From NCBI GenBank assembly GCA_025059745.1, contig JANXDH010000004.1, forward strand, positions 597,646 to 661,645: a DNA stretch of 64,000 bases, read 5' to 3'. This DNA comes from Aigarchaeota archaeon. GTDB taxonomy: Archaea > Thermoproteota > Nitrososphaeria_A > Caldarchaeales > Calditenuaceae. The notes under the pieces were generated by a model. That model did no database searches and had not been told where the DNA came from. It worked only from the letters and a program-made list of their open reading frames with translations. The translations under genes and the position numbers were made by a program. This document shows positions 9,343 to 18,123 of this stretch, piece by piece. The stretch's first letter is position 1. Each line of letters opens with the position of its first letter.

Positions 9343-10368
9343 GTGCCTTGTTACGTCGAAGTGGCTAACAGTCTTGATATCATTTACGAAGGAGAAGGGA
9401 ATAAGGTGGCAACGGAGTTTTATATTCCCGTACTCAAGAGAACAAAATCATATGATAGGCTGTCGGGGTTTTTCATCGCTGATTCTCTTGTAGTCATCGC
9501 AACCGGATTAGCTGGGCTAATAAAGAATAGAGGGAATATGAGATTAATTGTGGGTCTTCATAACGTAGGACCAGATCTCGTAGAAGCTTACCGCTTAAGT
9601 TGTGAAAAGGCAGAAGAACTGATTAGAGAAATGGGTGAAAAAATTGTGCAAGATTTAGAGGCTTTAGCCGATATGTATGCCAGAAAGAGGATCGAAACTT
9701 TAGGTGGATGCTTGCAGAAGGGACGCTTCAAGTGAAGGTTGCTCTACCAAAGAAGACTTTCTTAGGTCTCGGTAATGGAATTTTTCATGAAAAGCTATTA
9801 CTATTCAGGGATGAAATTGGCTGATGAAGTGGGGCTTGGCAAGACCATAGAGGCAGGCGCCGTGATTAAAAGGCTGATACAGCAGGGGCTGATACAACGG
9901 GTCTTGATATTAGCGCCTAAGAACTTGACGAAGCAGTGGCTTGATGAAATGTGGGTGAGATTTGGACTACGTTTCTGGTTATTAGACCCTGTAAAAAGGA
10001 GTTTATATCTCTTCTGACGGTGAAACACACCAGATTTCAGATGCAAATCCGTTTGATGAAGAGGGTATAGATTTAGTTGTGGTATCTTGCTCCCTGCTGA
10101 ATTGAGGAGATGGAACAAGGTGAGAATAGCCGCTGGAGGTCAAAACTCTTTGACATTAAGTCATCCTATTGTTCAGTGGTTATGCGATTCCGTGATTTCG
10201 AAAGCCCGAGACGAGAGTATTCATTTTCCGAAAAGTGTTTATTTGGTTAAAGATTATAATGGTTATTGGCGCGTTAGGATAATTGAGGAGGAGGGGGGTG
10301 CGCAGGAGGAACTTGACGCTAACGGAATCTTAAGGTTGTTAGATGAATTGTTAAGGGTGGGAAATTGA
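9343..10368 (+). pseudogene. PLD-like domain / SNF2-family helicase, frameshifted and internally deleted
   Basis: ORF 9343-9735 (TEFYIPVLKRTKSYDRLSGFF...RLIVG), a frameshifted segment [37 protein letters not shown], then [21 protein letters not shown]...[16 protein letters not shown] (SNF2 Walker A), then a separate C-terminal fragment 10087-10368. Confidence 0.82.
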
Positions 10369-10581
10369 GTTGTTATTGTTGGCGAAGTTTAGAGATGGCT
10401 TTGCCGGCTATCAAATCTAGGCACCTCCCTTATAGGGCGCTATATGACCGCTCGATCAGCTCCGAGACGCGACTTACTGACTAACCGTCTCGGTGAACGA
10501 ACCTCCTATCTATCTGCGAGGCACTCGTAGCTCAGAATCGGTTCAGGCTAAAAATCAGGTCACGATGACCTAGAGCTAACT

Positions 10582-10977
10582 CTACTTGAGTGGGACGTAC
10601 ATGCTGCTCTTCGTCGCACCCACACCGGGCCTTCCGTGCCTCACGGGCTTATTAGTTATGACGAACTCGCCCAGCCGGTGACCGATCATCTCGGCCCTCA
10701 CCTCAACGGGCTGGAACTCCTTCCCGTTATGCACCCATACGGTCAGCCCGACCATCTCAGGGAGAATTATCATGTCCCTGACGTGGGTCCTGATCGGCTT
10801 CGTCGAACCTAGCTTCTTGAACTTCCTTATCTTCGCGAGTAACTTCCTCTGAGGCTCGGTGAGTCCCCTCTTCAAAGACCTCCTCTGCCTGCTGGTGAGG
10901 AGCTTGATGAAGTGGTCCATGCTCATCTCCTGAAGCTGCTGCACCGTGTGACCCCTGTAAAGGAACTCCCTCGTCAA
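10582..10977 (-). CDS. rpsS: 30S ribosomal protein S19 (uS19)
   Basis: [45 protein letters not shown]...[18 protein letters not shown]. Confidence 0.95.
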   Translation of the reverse strand: MTREFLYRGHTVQQLQEMSMDHFIKLLTSRQRRSLKRGLTEPQRKLLAKIRKFKKLGSTKPIRTHVRDMIILPEMVGLTVWVHNGKEFQPVEVRAEMIGHRLGEFVITNKPVRHGRPGVGATKSSMYVPLK

Positions 10978-11025
10978 CTGATATTCTAAATCACTCTGGT
11001 AATATTTATATCTTGAAGTAAAGCG

Positions 11026-12189
11026 TTGAAGAGCGCATTGAGAAAGTACCCCCTCTGGTTGGTCACATTTCTCTCGTTCCTCCTCTACTCGTTCATCGTC
11101 AACGTCCTCGGACCCTCGCTACCGTCCATCAAGACTGAGCTTCAACTCGACGATGGATCTCTGGGGCTCATAGCGAGTCTGTTCGCAATCGGCGGCCTCT
11201 CCGCGGTGATAGGCGGGTATCTCTCCGATAGGAGGGGGAGAGCGTTCGTTGGGAGCGTCTCGTTAGGCGTCCTCGGAGCGAGCTCCGTATTGATGGGCAC
11301 CTCGACTGTGCTCCCAACTATCGTCTTCGCTCTACTATTGATGGGAGTCGCCGCTGGGTTCTTCTCCGCCTCTGTCAACGCAATGATAGCCTCCACGTTC
11401 TCAGAGGTCAGGGGTATGGCTATGAACCTCCTCCACGTGGCGTGGAACATAGGATCCAGCGTAGCGCCACCCGTCACGGCCTCACTGATAGTGATCACGG
11501 GGTCGTGGAGGGTCTCGTATATGATACCCATACCGCTACTGATCGCGGTGGGGCTGCTCCTGTACCGTTTCCGGAACTTAGAGCGTAACTCCTCTTACGA
11601 TAGTCCTGTCGATACCTCCAACGTCCTCAGGGAGATGTCCAAGGTCCTGCCGATAGCTATGATAGCACCCTTCATACTCGCTTTAGAGCTGGGCGTCTCC
11701 TTCTGGCTGCCATCTGTGATGTTGCTCACGGGTTTCACGCTAGTCGAGGGTGGCACCATCGTTGGGGTCTTCTGGGGGATGATGGGGGTAGGAAGGCTGG
11801 TGTTGGGGCCCTTGACGGACAGGTGGGGTTACAGGAACGTAATAACAGTCAACTCGATCTTGACGCTGATCACCCTGTTGATCGCTTGGTCAGTCCCTGT
11901 TTACCTCATAATACTGGGGATGTACGCGGCCGCTGGGTTCTTCTTGGGCCCGGTCTACCCGACTACGCTGGCATGGATAAACTCCCTCAATCCGAGGCTA
12001 GGCGGTTCCCTCTCGGGGTTCCTATACGTCCTCGGTACGTGTGGAATATTCATATCGACCGTCATGACCGGGTTCATGATCCAGATCACGGGGCCACGGT
12101 TGGCACAGCTGACCTTCTTCGTCTTCGCGGGTCTGATAGCGGTCAGCGGATTCTTGGGCAGTAGGATGATCGCGAGAGGAAAGTCGTGA
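11026..12189 (+). CDS. Major facilitator superfamily transporter
   Basis: 12-TM-like hydrophobic profile and the MFS loop motif [12 protein letters not shown]. Confidence 0.85.
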   Translation: MKSALRKYPLWLVTFLSFLLYSFIVNVLGPSLPSIKTELQLDDGSLGLIASLFAIGGLSAVIGGYLSDRRGRAFVGSVSLGVLGASSVLMGTSTVLPTIVFALLLMGVAAGFFSASVNAMIASTFSEVRGMAMNLLHVAWNIGSSVAPPVTASLIVITGSWRVSYMIPIPLLIAVGLLLYRFRNLERNSSYDSPVDTSNVLREMSKVLPIAMIAPFILALELGVSFWLPSVMLLTGFTLVEGGTIVGVFWGMMGVGRLVLGPLTDRWGYRNVITVNSILTLITLLIAWSVPVYLIILGMYAAAGFFLGPVYPTTLAWINSLNPRLGGSLSGFLYVLGTCGIFISTVMTGFMIQITGPRLAQLTFFVFAGLIAVSGFLGSRMIARGKS

Positions 12190-12245
12190 GTTCGGCTTTA
12201 GGCCGATCTTACACAGTTTTATCTACCCTCTAACGTCCTAAATCC

Positions 12246-13361
12246 GTGATAGTGGGCAGGTGTACCCCGGACGGCACTCATCGGTTCAAAAACAAAGCAC
12301 TCAAGAGGGGCGTCCACGAGAGGCACTTCAAGGAGGCTGGCGGCCTCCTCCTCACCAGCATAGGAATAGGGACTTACATTGGAGACCTGGACCCAGTGAC
12401 GGACGCTTACATGATCCAAGCTGTAAAGGAGTCGGTGATGAGCGGGGCGTGTAACGTCATCGATACGGCGATAAATTACAGGTTCATGAGGTCTGAGAGG
12501 TGCGTGAGGATAGCCCTGAATGAACTCATCGAGGGTGGTCACATAGAGAGGGACGAGGTACTCGTCTGTACCAAGGCAGGCTACCTCACTCACGATCACG
12601 AGCGAGGTACGGACTATGAAGGTTACATTACAAGGAACCTCCTGACCACCAACGTGTTCTCGCCGGACGAGATAGTCGCAGGCATACACAGCATCTCTCC
12701 CAGGTACCTCTCTTGGAGCGTTGAGAAGAGTCTGGACAACATGGGCGTGGAGGTGATAGACGTCCTGTATCTGCATAACGTCGCCGAGAATCAAGTACCG
12801 GTCGTGGGGCCGCACGTGTTCAGAAGGAGGATCAGCGATGCGTTCACGAGGTTGGAGGAACTAAGGGACAGAGGTATGATATCGTACTACGGACTCGCCA
12901 CTTGGAACTCCTTGAGGGTAGTCATGGATGCCGAGGTCCACACCAACCTAGCCGATATAGTCTCGATGGCGAGGGAGATCGGGGGGAGTAATCACGGCTT
13001 CAAGTTCGTCCAGCTACCGTTCAACCTGAAGATGACCGAGGCTCTTACTTCAAGGAACCAACTCGTCGGGACAGAGGTCTTGTCCGTCTTCGAGGCTTGC
13101 GAGAGGCTAAACCTGATACCTGTGACCAGCGCGCCCCTACTCGAGGGCATGCTTCTGAGAGAGGTCAGGGGATCGGTCATAAGGGGCCTGTCGAGGGCTC
13201 AGTCGCTCATCCAGTTCGCTAGGTCCTCGCCTTCTAAGTGTGCTCTCGTGGGACAGAAGGATCCCGCGCACCTCAAAGAGAACTTAGAGCTTTCAAGGGT
13301 CCAACCGCTGAGCGACGAGGAGTTCGAAAGGGTCCTGATAGAAAATAGCAGTCAGGGATGA
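12246..13361 (+). CDS. Aldo/keto reductase family protein
   Basis: GIGTYIGDLD, CNVIDTAINYRFMRSE (Asp/Tyr), VCTKAGY (Lys), VIDVLYLHN (His): AKR tetrad. Confidence 0.85.
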   Translation: MIVGRCTPDGTHRFKNKALKRGVHERHFKEAGGLLLTSIGIGTYIGDLDPVTDAYMIQAVKESVMSGACNVIDTAINYRFMRSERCVRIALNELIEGGHIERDEVLVCTKAGYLTHDHERGTDYEGYITRNLLTTNVFSPDEIVAGIHSISPRYLSWSVEKSLDNMGVEVIDVLYLHNVAENQVPVVGPHVFRRRISDAFTRLEELRDRGMISYYGLATWNSLRVVMDAEVHTNLADIVSMAREIGGSNHGFKFVQLPFNLKMTEALTSRNQLVGTEVLSVFEACERLNLIPVTSAPLLEGMLLREVRGSVIRGLSRAQSLIQFARSSPSKCALVGQKDPAHLKENLELSRVQPLSDEEFERVLIENSSQG

Positions 13362-13375
13362 TCTTGAAGGGAGGA

Positions 13376-14179
13376 CTAAACTTTGACCTTCAGGTTGAGT
13401 TCATCTGCGACCTCCTCAGGCGTCGCTCCCTCGTGCACGATCCTGTTCAGCGCCCTTATCATACCGAGCGGGTTGCCCGACTGGAAAACGTTTCTCCCGA
13501 AGTCTAGCCCGAGAGCTCCAGCTCTGATTGCGTCGTAGGCCAACCTGAGAACGTCCTCCTCCCTCTCCATCTTCGGACCGCCAGCGATGACCAACGGTAC
13601 GGGGGTCGAGTTCACGACCTTCTCGAAGTCATCGGTATAGTAAGTCTTGATGAAGTGAGCGCCCAGCTCCGCGGCGACTCTGCAAGCGAGGGCTATGTAC
13701 CTGGTGGTCCTCTTCTCTAGTTCCCTGCCGACCGCTGTGACGGCCAGTACGGGAATCCCGTACCGCTCCCCCATGTCGACTAGCTTCGCGAGAGACTTCA
13801 GCGTTTGATGCTCATACTCCGTGCCGACATATATCGAGAAGGCCAAGGCCGAGGCGTTGAGCCTGATCGCGTCGTCTATAGAGGTCACTATCTCCTCGTC
13901 TCCGAGAACAGGGCCGTCTATCGTGTTACCTCCTGACACGCGCAAGACCACTGACTGCTGCATCGATGGGTCGAAACAGTTCCTCAGCACGCCCCTCGTC
14001 AACATCACGGCGTCCACGTGAGGCAGTAGTGGCGTTATAGTCTTCTTTGGGTCCTCGAGACCCTTGATGGGTCCTAGGAAGTACCCGTGGTCTATAGCGA
14101 GCATCAGCGTCCTCCCGTCCGATGGTCTGAAGATCCTAGAGAGCCTGTTACGTAAACCCCATCCCATGCATCCCATCAA
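13376..14179 (-). CDS. DhnA/LsrF-type class I aldolase family protein
   Basis: LMLAIDHGYFLGPIKGLEDP, FIKTYYTDDFEKVV (Schiff-base Lys region), PLVIAGGPKMEREEDVL. Confidence 0.85.
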   Translation of the reverse strand: MMGCMGWGLRNRLSRIFRPSDGRTLMLAIDHGYFLGPIKGLEDPKKTITPLLPHVDAVMLTRGVLRNCFDPSMQQSVVLRVSGGNTIDGPVLGDEEIVTSIDDAIRLNASALAFSIYVGTEYEHQTLKSLAKLVDMGERYGIPVLAVTAVGRELEKRTTRYIALACRVAAELGAHFIKTYYTDDFEKVVNSTPVPLVIAGGPKMEREEDVLRLAYDAIRAGALGLDFGRNVFQSGNPLGMIRALNRIVHEGATPEEVADELNLKVKV

Positions 14180-14276
14180 CCTCTTCTAGAATAATAATTT
14201 TACCTGAGGACGATCGAGACTGACTTAAGACCCTGTACCTATTAGACTTAAATTCTCATCGAGCGCGTTAACTCAC

Positions 14277-14756
14277 GTGGAGGGCACCACGATCAATAGG
14301 AGCCCGAATGGCAGGCTCGTGAGATTCAATGACGTCTTCGGTGGTTTCGAGAGACTCGATTCCGTCAAGAGGATCCTCGGGGACCGCACGAAGGAGATAC
14401 TCGAGAGCCTGATGGTGGAGGTGGTTGACGATCGGAGATACATGTGGGTGAACGACAAGGAGGGCAGGATCTGTGTCAACAGGTCTTACCTCGAGAGGGG
14501 CAACGCTAAGCACATCTACTTGGACGTCATACACGAACTCGTTCACATCAGGCAACTGAGAGAGGGTAAGGACCTCTTCGATAGAACGAAATCCTACGTA
14601 GACAGAGAGACCGAGATCGAGGCCTACAGGATCACCGTTGAGGAGGCTAAGAGGATCGGCATGACAAAGAGGGAGATAATTGATTATCTATCGGTAGAGT
14701 GGTTGACCAGAGACGAGGTCATCCGGCTTGCTAGGTCGGCCGGTGTAGACGATTGA
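14277..14756 (+). CDS. Putative small zinc metalloprotease-like protein (HExxH)
   Basis: HELVHIRQ plus downstream DRETEIEAYRI, a typical gluzincin-like arrangement; function unknown. Confidence 0.6.
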   Translation: MEGTTINRSPNGRLVRFNDVFGGFERLDSVKRILGDRTKEILESLMVEVVDDRRYMWVNDKEGRICVNRSYLERGNAKHIYLDVIHELVHIRQLREGKDLFDRTKSYVDRETEIEAYRITVEEAKRIGMTKREIIDYLSVEWLTRDEVIRLARSAGVDD

Positions 14757-14762
14757 TGCCCA

Positions 14763-15062
14763 TCAGTAGATCCAGGCCTTGAGGGGCCTCCTGAAATTTT
14801 GATTTATGTGGAGTAATAACTGAGCTGGATCGTCAAAAAATGCCCACTCCTCTTTACCTCCAGGGACGAACCCCCTCAACCTCCTGTCATAGACCCTCTC
14901 CGTCCGGTTGACGATATACGTTCCGTCGGATCTCGAGATGAAGACGTAGCTCCTCCTTCTGAGGACCTTGAGTGGAGCCTCTATCCTGATCCCCTCATCA
15001 TGCTCGAGACCCTCTATGGCCCTCCTCAACTCCCTCCACGACCTCAACTGCCTCTCGCGCAT
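14763..15062 (-). CDS. Hypothetical protein
   Basis: 99-aa ORF with coding-like composition, convergent with the HExxH gene. Confidence 0.5.
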   Translation of the reverse strand: MRERQLRSWRELRRAIEGLEHDEGIRIEAPLKVLRRRSYVFISRSDGTYIVNRTERVYDRRLRGFVPGGKEEWAFFDDPAQLLLHINQNFRRPLKAWIY

Positions 15063-15169
15063 ACCTCATGAGCACCAGATAGCCTCTACACCCATATGAT
15101 AAAGTTTTTCGTTGAGAGTTAGCAAGATTATTATCTGCCTACATGTAATAAACCCCGGGAACGGGGTAG

Positions 15170-16351
15170 TTGCTGCGGATATTCAATTCACTCACCATGA
15201 AAACCGAACGGTTCAGATCAATCGAGGAGAAGAGGGTTAAGATGCTGATCTGCGGCCCCACCGTCTACGATAACATCCATTTGGGTCACGCTAGAACGTT
15301 TGTGACTTTTGACGTACTCGCGAGGTTCTTGACATACATGGGCCACGATGTCCGCGTTGTGGTAAACGTTACGGACCGCGACAGGAAAATAACCGAGAGG
15401 GCAAAGTACGAGGGACTCCCGCCCGACTTGATAGCGGGGCTCTACCTTGATGAGTTCAAGCGGGACCTAACGCTGCTGGGTATAAGCACGTTCAACGACT
15501 TCTTCAGGGTCTCGGAGCAGACTGGTCTAGCGGCTCGATTGGTGCGCACACTCATCGAGAGGGGTCAAGCGTACAGCGCTGGTGACAACGTCTATCTAAG
15601 GAACAGATGGGGCGGTAAACTCTTCGGGATCTCAGAGAGGGAGCTAAGGCTGATGAGGATCGAGTTAGACCCGCTCAAGAGGGAACAATCCGACATAAAG
15701 TTGTGGACCGCTGAAGCCCGCGGAGAGACCGGTGGACCGAGCTGGCACATGCAGGACGCCTCGGTAGCCGTGGCCGCGTTGGGCGGGAGGTACGACGTCC
15801 ACGGGGGCGCGATCGACCTGATATATCCCCATCACCGATCCTACGTCAAGATTATGGAGGCCTTATTGAGCGACCGGTCTCCCGCGAGGTACTGGGTTCA
15901 CGTGGGCCTCTTGCTATATAGGGGGAGGAAGATGTCGAAATCGATTGGTAACGTGGTCGAGGTCAAGTCCGTAATGAAGAGATTCTCCCCTGAGGCTCTG
16001 AGATTATACTTACTAAGCCACCACTACAGGGACGAACTCGACTTCTCGATCAAAGGTCTCACCCAGGCCTGCTCTCGTTATAGAGAAGTCTCCGAGGTCC
16101 TATCGTCATATAGAGAAGAGCTACTTGAGCTCGACGAGAAGGGACCTCACCGGATGAGGACCGAGATGTCGACGCGCTACCTGAGAGAGTTCATGCGATC
16201 TATAAGTGATGACCTGAACACGCCCGAGGCGATAGAGTCCCTGATGGCACTATGCTCCTCGATGATGCGAAGAGAAGCGTCGACCGATCATCTACTCTCC
16301 CTGAGGGAGATGTGCGAAGTCCTCGGTATACCAGCGGCCAGAGATAGATGA
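15170..16351 (+). CDS. Cysteinyl-tRNA synthetase-like protein, atypical (two zinc ligands replaced, no C-terminal anticodon domain)
   Basis: ICGPTVYDNIHLGHART (HIGH region), GRKMSKSIGN (KMSKS), DVHGGAIDLIYPHH; but WHMQD replaces WHIEC and HHRSY replaces HHENE. Confidence 0.88.
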   Translation: MLRIFNSLTMKTERFRSIEEKRVKMLICGPTVYDNIHLGHARTFVTFDVLARFLTYMGHDVRVVVNVTDRDRKITERAKYEGLPPDLIAGLYLDEFKRDLTLLGISTFNDFFRVSEQTGLAARLVRTLIERGQAYSAGDNVYLRNRWGGKLFGISERELRLMRIELDPLKREQSDIKLWTAEARGETGGPSWHMQDASVAVAALGGRYDVHGGAIDLIYPHHRSYVKIMEALLSDRSPARYWVHVGLLLYRGRKMSKSIGNVVEVKSVMKRFSPEALRLYLLSHHYRDELDFSIKGLTQACSRYREVSEVLSSYREELLELDEKGPHRMRTEMSTRYLREFMRSISDDLNTPEAIESLMALCSSMMRREASTDHLLSLREMCEVLGIPAARDR

Positions 16352-16355
16352 CTCG

Positions 16356-17087
16356 TTGAAGGAGCTTCTGGAGGAGAACGAGAACGGTTTCTTCTCACTA
16401 TGGTCCGATAAAGAGACCTACAGACGTGCGATCCTCCTGTGTAACCCGGTCTTCCACGACGACCCTCTCTTCAACCACGCTACAGGTACACTCGATTCCG
16501 AGGACGTAATAGAGTTCATCATAAGGTACTTCGATTCCAGGAACGTTAGGCCAGCGATCTACGCCAACCCTTGGAATCTCTTCCCGCTACGCGAGGTGCT
16601 ACTTGGGTATGGGTTCAGACTCTGGGACGAACTCTTTGTAGAGGTGCGTGGAGCGGACCCTCAATCACCGACCCAATCGACCCTGAGACCGGTTGAAGAC
16701 ACTGATGCCCTGAGAACGTGGATAGAGATCTACGAGAGCGCCTTCAAAATCCCTAGTTATTGGCACCGGGAGATCGAGGTGAGGACGAAGACCATGTTGC
16801 GGAGGGACGACGTGACCCTCTTCGTGAAGTACGCAGGCGAAATACCAGTGGGATCGTTGGCCGCCTACTTCACCGGCGATCTCTGCGGACTCTATTGCAT
16901 CGGCACCCCTCCTAAGTATCGGGGCAAAGGAATAGGCTCATCGATGATAAATGAGGCCGTGAGGGTGGCAGGAATGAGAGGTGCGAGAGCGGTGTGCCTC
17001 CAGACGCTCGCGAGCGACAAGTTGACGGGATTCTACGAGAGGCTCGGTTTCAGAGTAGCCTACAAGAAACAAGTCTATCTGAGATGA
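16356..17087 (+). CDS. GNAT-family N-acetyltransferase
   Basis: C-terminal GNAT core IGTPPKYRGKGIGSSMINEAVRVAGMRGARAVCLQTLASDKLTGFYERLGF. Confidence 0.88.
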   Translation: MKELLEENENGFFSLWSDKETYRRAILLCNPVFHDDPLFNHATGTLDSEDVIEFIIRYFDSRNVRPAIYANPWNLFPLREVLLGYGFRLWDELFVEVRGADPQSPTQSTLRPVEDTDALRTWIEIYESAFKIPSYWHREIEVRTKTMLRRDDVTLFVKYAGEIPVGSLAAYFTGDLCGLYCIGTPPKYRGKGIGSSMINEAVRVAGMRGARAVCLQTLASDKLTGFYERLGFRVAYKKQVYLR

Positions 17088-17096
17088 GGGACTGGT

Positions 17097-17480
17097 CTAT
17101 CTCGAGCCATGGAGCCGCTTTAGAGAGTTGTAAAAATCGCTCCTCATGAGTTCCATCACGCTCCTCTTCGTGTACTCGACACCCTCCCGTTTTCCGGTCA
17201 GAACGTGGGCGATCTCACCGTCCTCGAACTCAAAGAAGAGTTGCGGAATCACGTAGTCCTCAGACCAGTCGCCGTACTTCCTCACCAGCTCATCGGCCAG
17301 CTTCTCGTCCTCAGTGTCTATATCGTACAGCCTGCATGGGACGTTCAACTCCATCGCCATCGCCCTCGCTGGTTCTATCACGGTGGGGACGCAGTGAGGA
17401 CACCACTTCGCGTAGACCAGATGTATCGCCTTTACCCTCTTCGGCATCATACCTTCTTCCTCACCTGATCTAGGACCCAA
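17097..17480 (-). CDS. Thioredoxin-fold protein (CPHC)
   Basis: IHLVYAKWCPHCVPTVIEPARAMA... with a cis-Pro-like YVIPQLFFEF. Confidence 0.75.
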   Translation of the reverse strand: MGPRSGEEEGMMPKRVKAIHLVYAKWCPHCVPTVIEPARAMAMELNVPCRLYDIDTEDEKLADELVRKYGDWSEDYVIPQLFFEFEDGEIAHVLTGKREGVEYTKRSVMELMRSDFYNSLKRLHGSR

Positions 17481-17944
17481 CCGTGCCCGCTTCCTAGGTC
17501 GTTGACCCCGACCTCATCTATTTTTCTGTATTGCACCTCGGCGACGTACTCGTTGGCCTTGGGCTCGCCGCGTAGTTCGGCGCTGTAGACGAAGCAGATG
17601 TCCCAGTGGAGCTGACCCTTGTACATGGAGCTCTCTCCGGTGTGTGACTGGACCTCTAATAGCCTCAGATCGTAGTCCTTGACTCCCAGCTGTTTCTCAA
17701 CGATCCTTTTGGCACCATCGGTCGGGTGCTCGCCTATCTTTAAGTGAGTCGCGGGCAACCTCCATTTGTCCATCCAGACTTTGGGAATGGCCTTGTTGAG
17801 GAAGAACTCCTCGTACCACAGGTCCCGGTTGTTTATCTTCACCAGCAGTATCTTGTCCTGCTTCATCGCGAGGACGAACGACGAGAGACATAGGCCGCCC
17901 ATTGGGATGTTGTGCGGACCGAAGTTCGCGAATTGCAGTCCCAT
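17447..17944 (-). CDS. NUDIX-like hydrolase family protein
   Basis: Overall NUDIX-like pattern (LVKINNRDLWYEEFFLNKAIPKVWMDKWRLPATHLKIGEHPTDGAKRIVEKQLGV); the Nudix box is degenerate. Confidence 0.55.
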   Translation of the reverse strand: MGLQFANFGPHNIPMGGLCLSSFVLAMKQDKILLVKINNRDLWYEEFFLNKAIPKVWMDKWRLPATHLKIGEHPTDGAKRIVEKQLGVKDYDLRLLEVQSHTGESSMYKGQLHWDICFVYSAELRGEPKANEYVAEVQYRKIDEVGVNDLGSGHGWVLDQVRKKV

Positions 17945-18123
17945 ACAACTAGTTCCTGAATTTAGGGTTTATATCTATTGCGGTCGAATACATTCGACCG
18001 GCTTTGGGCGCGCGCTGTCTACCGGAAACTTATATATCTATGATGAGATAGTGAATCTTAAAAGCAGATGAGGTCAAATGAGCGTCGAGATGCTGACTCT
18101 TTCAGAGGGGTGATAGTTGATCC

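Noticed and set aside
9343-10368. Three separate small genes as listed in the ORF track
   Set aside because: Their translations are consecutive pieces of one PLD-SNF2 helicase, with readable sequence in shifted frames between them.
10369-10581. Search for a duplicated tRNA-Arg 3' end as attR of an integrated element
   Set aside because: No recognisable repeat of the tRNA 3' segment (GGTTCGAGTCCCACCGGGCCC) was seen in the interval by eye.
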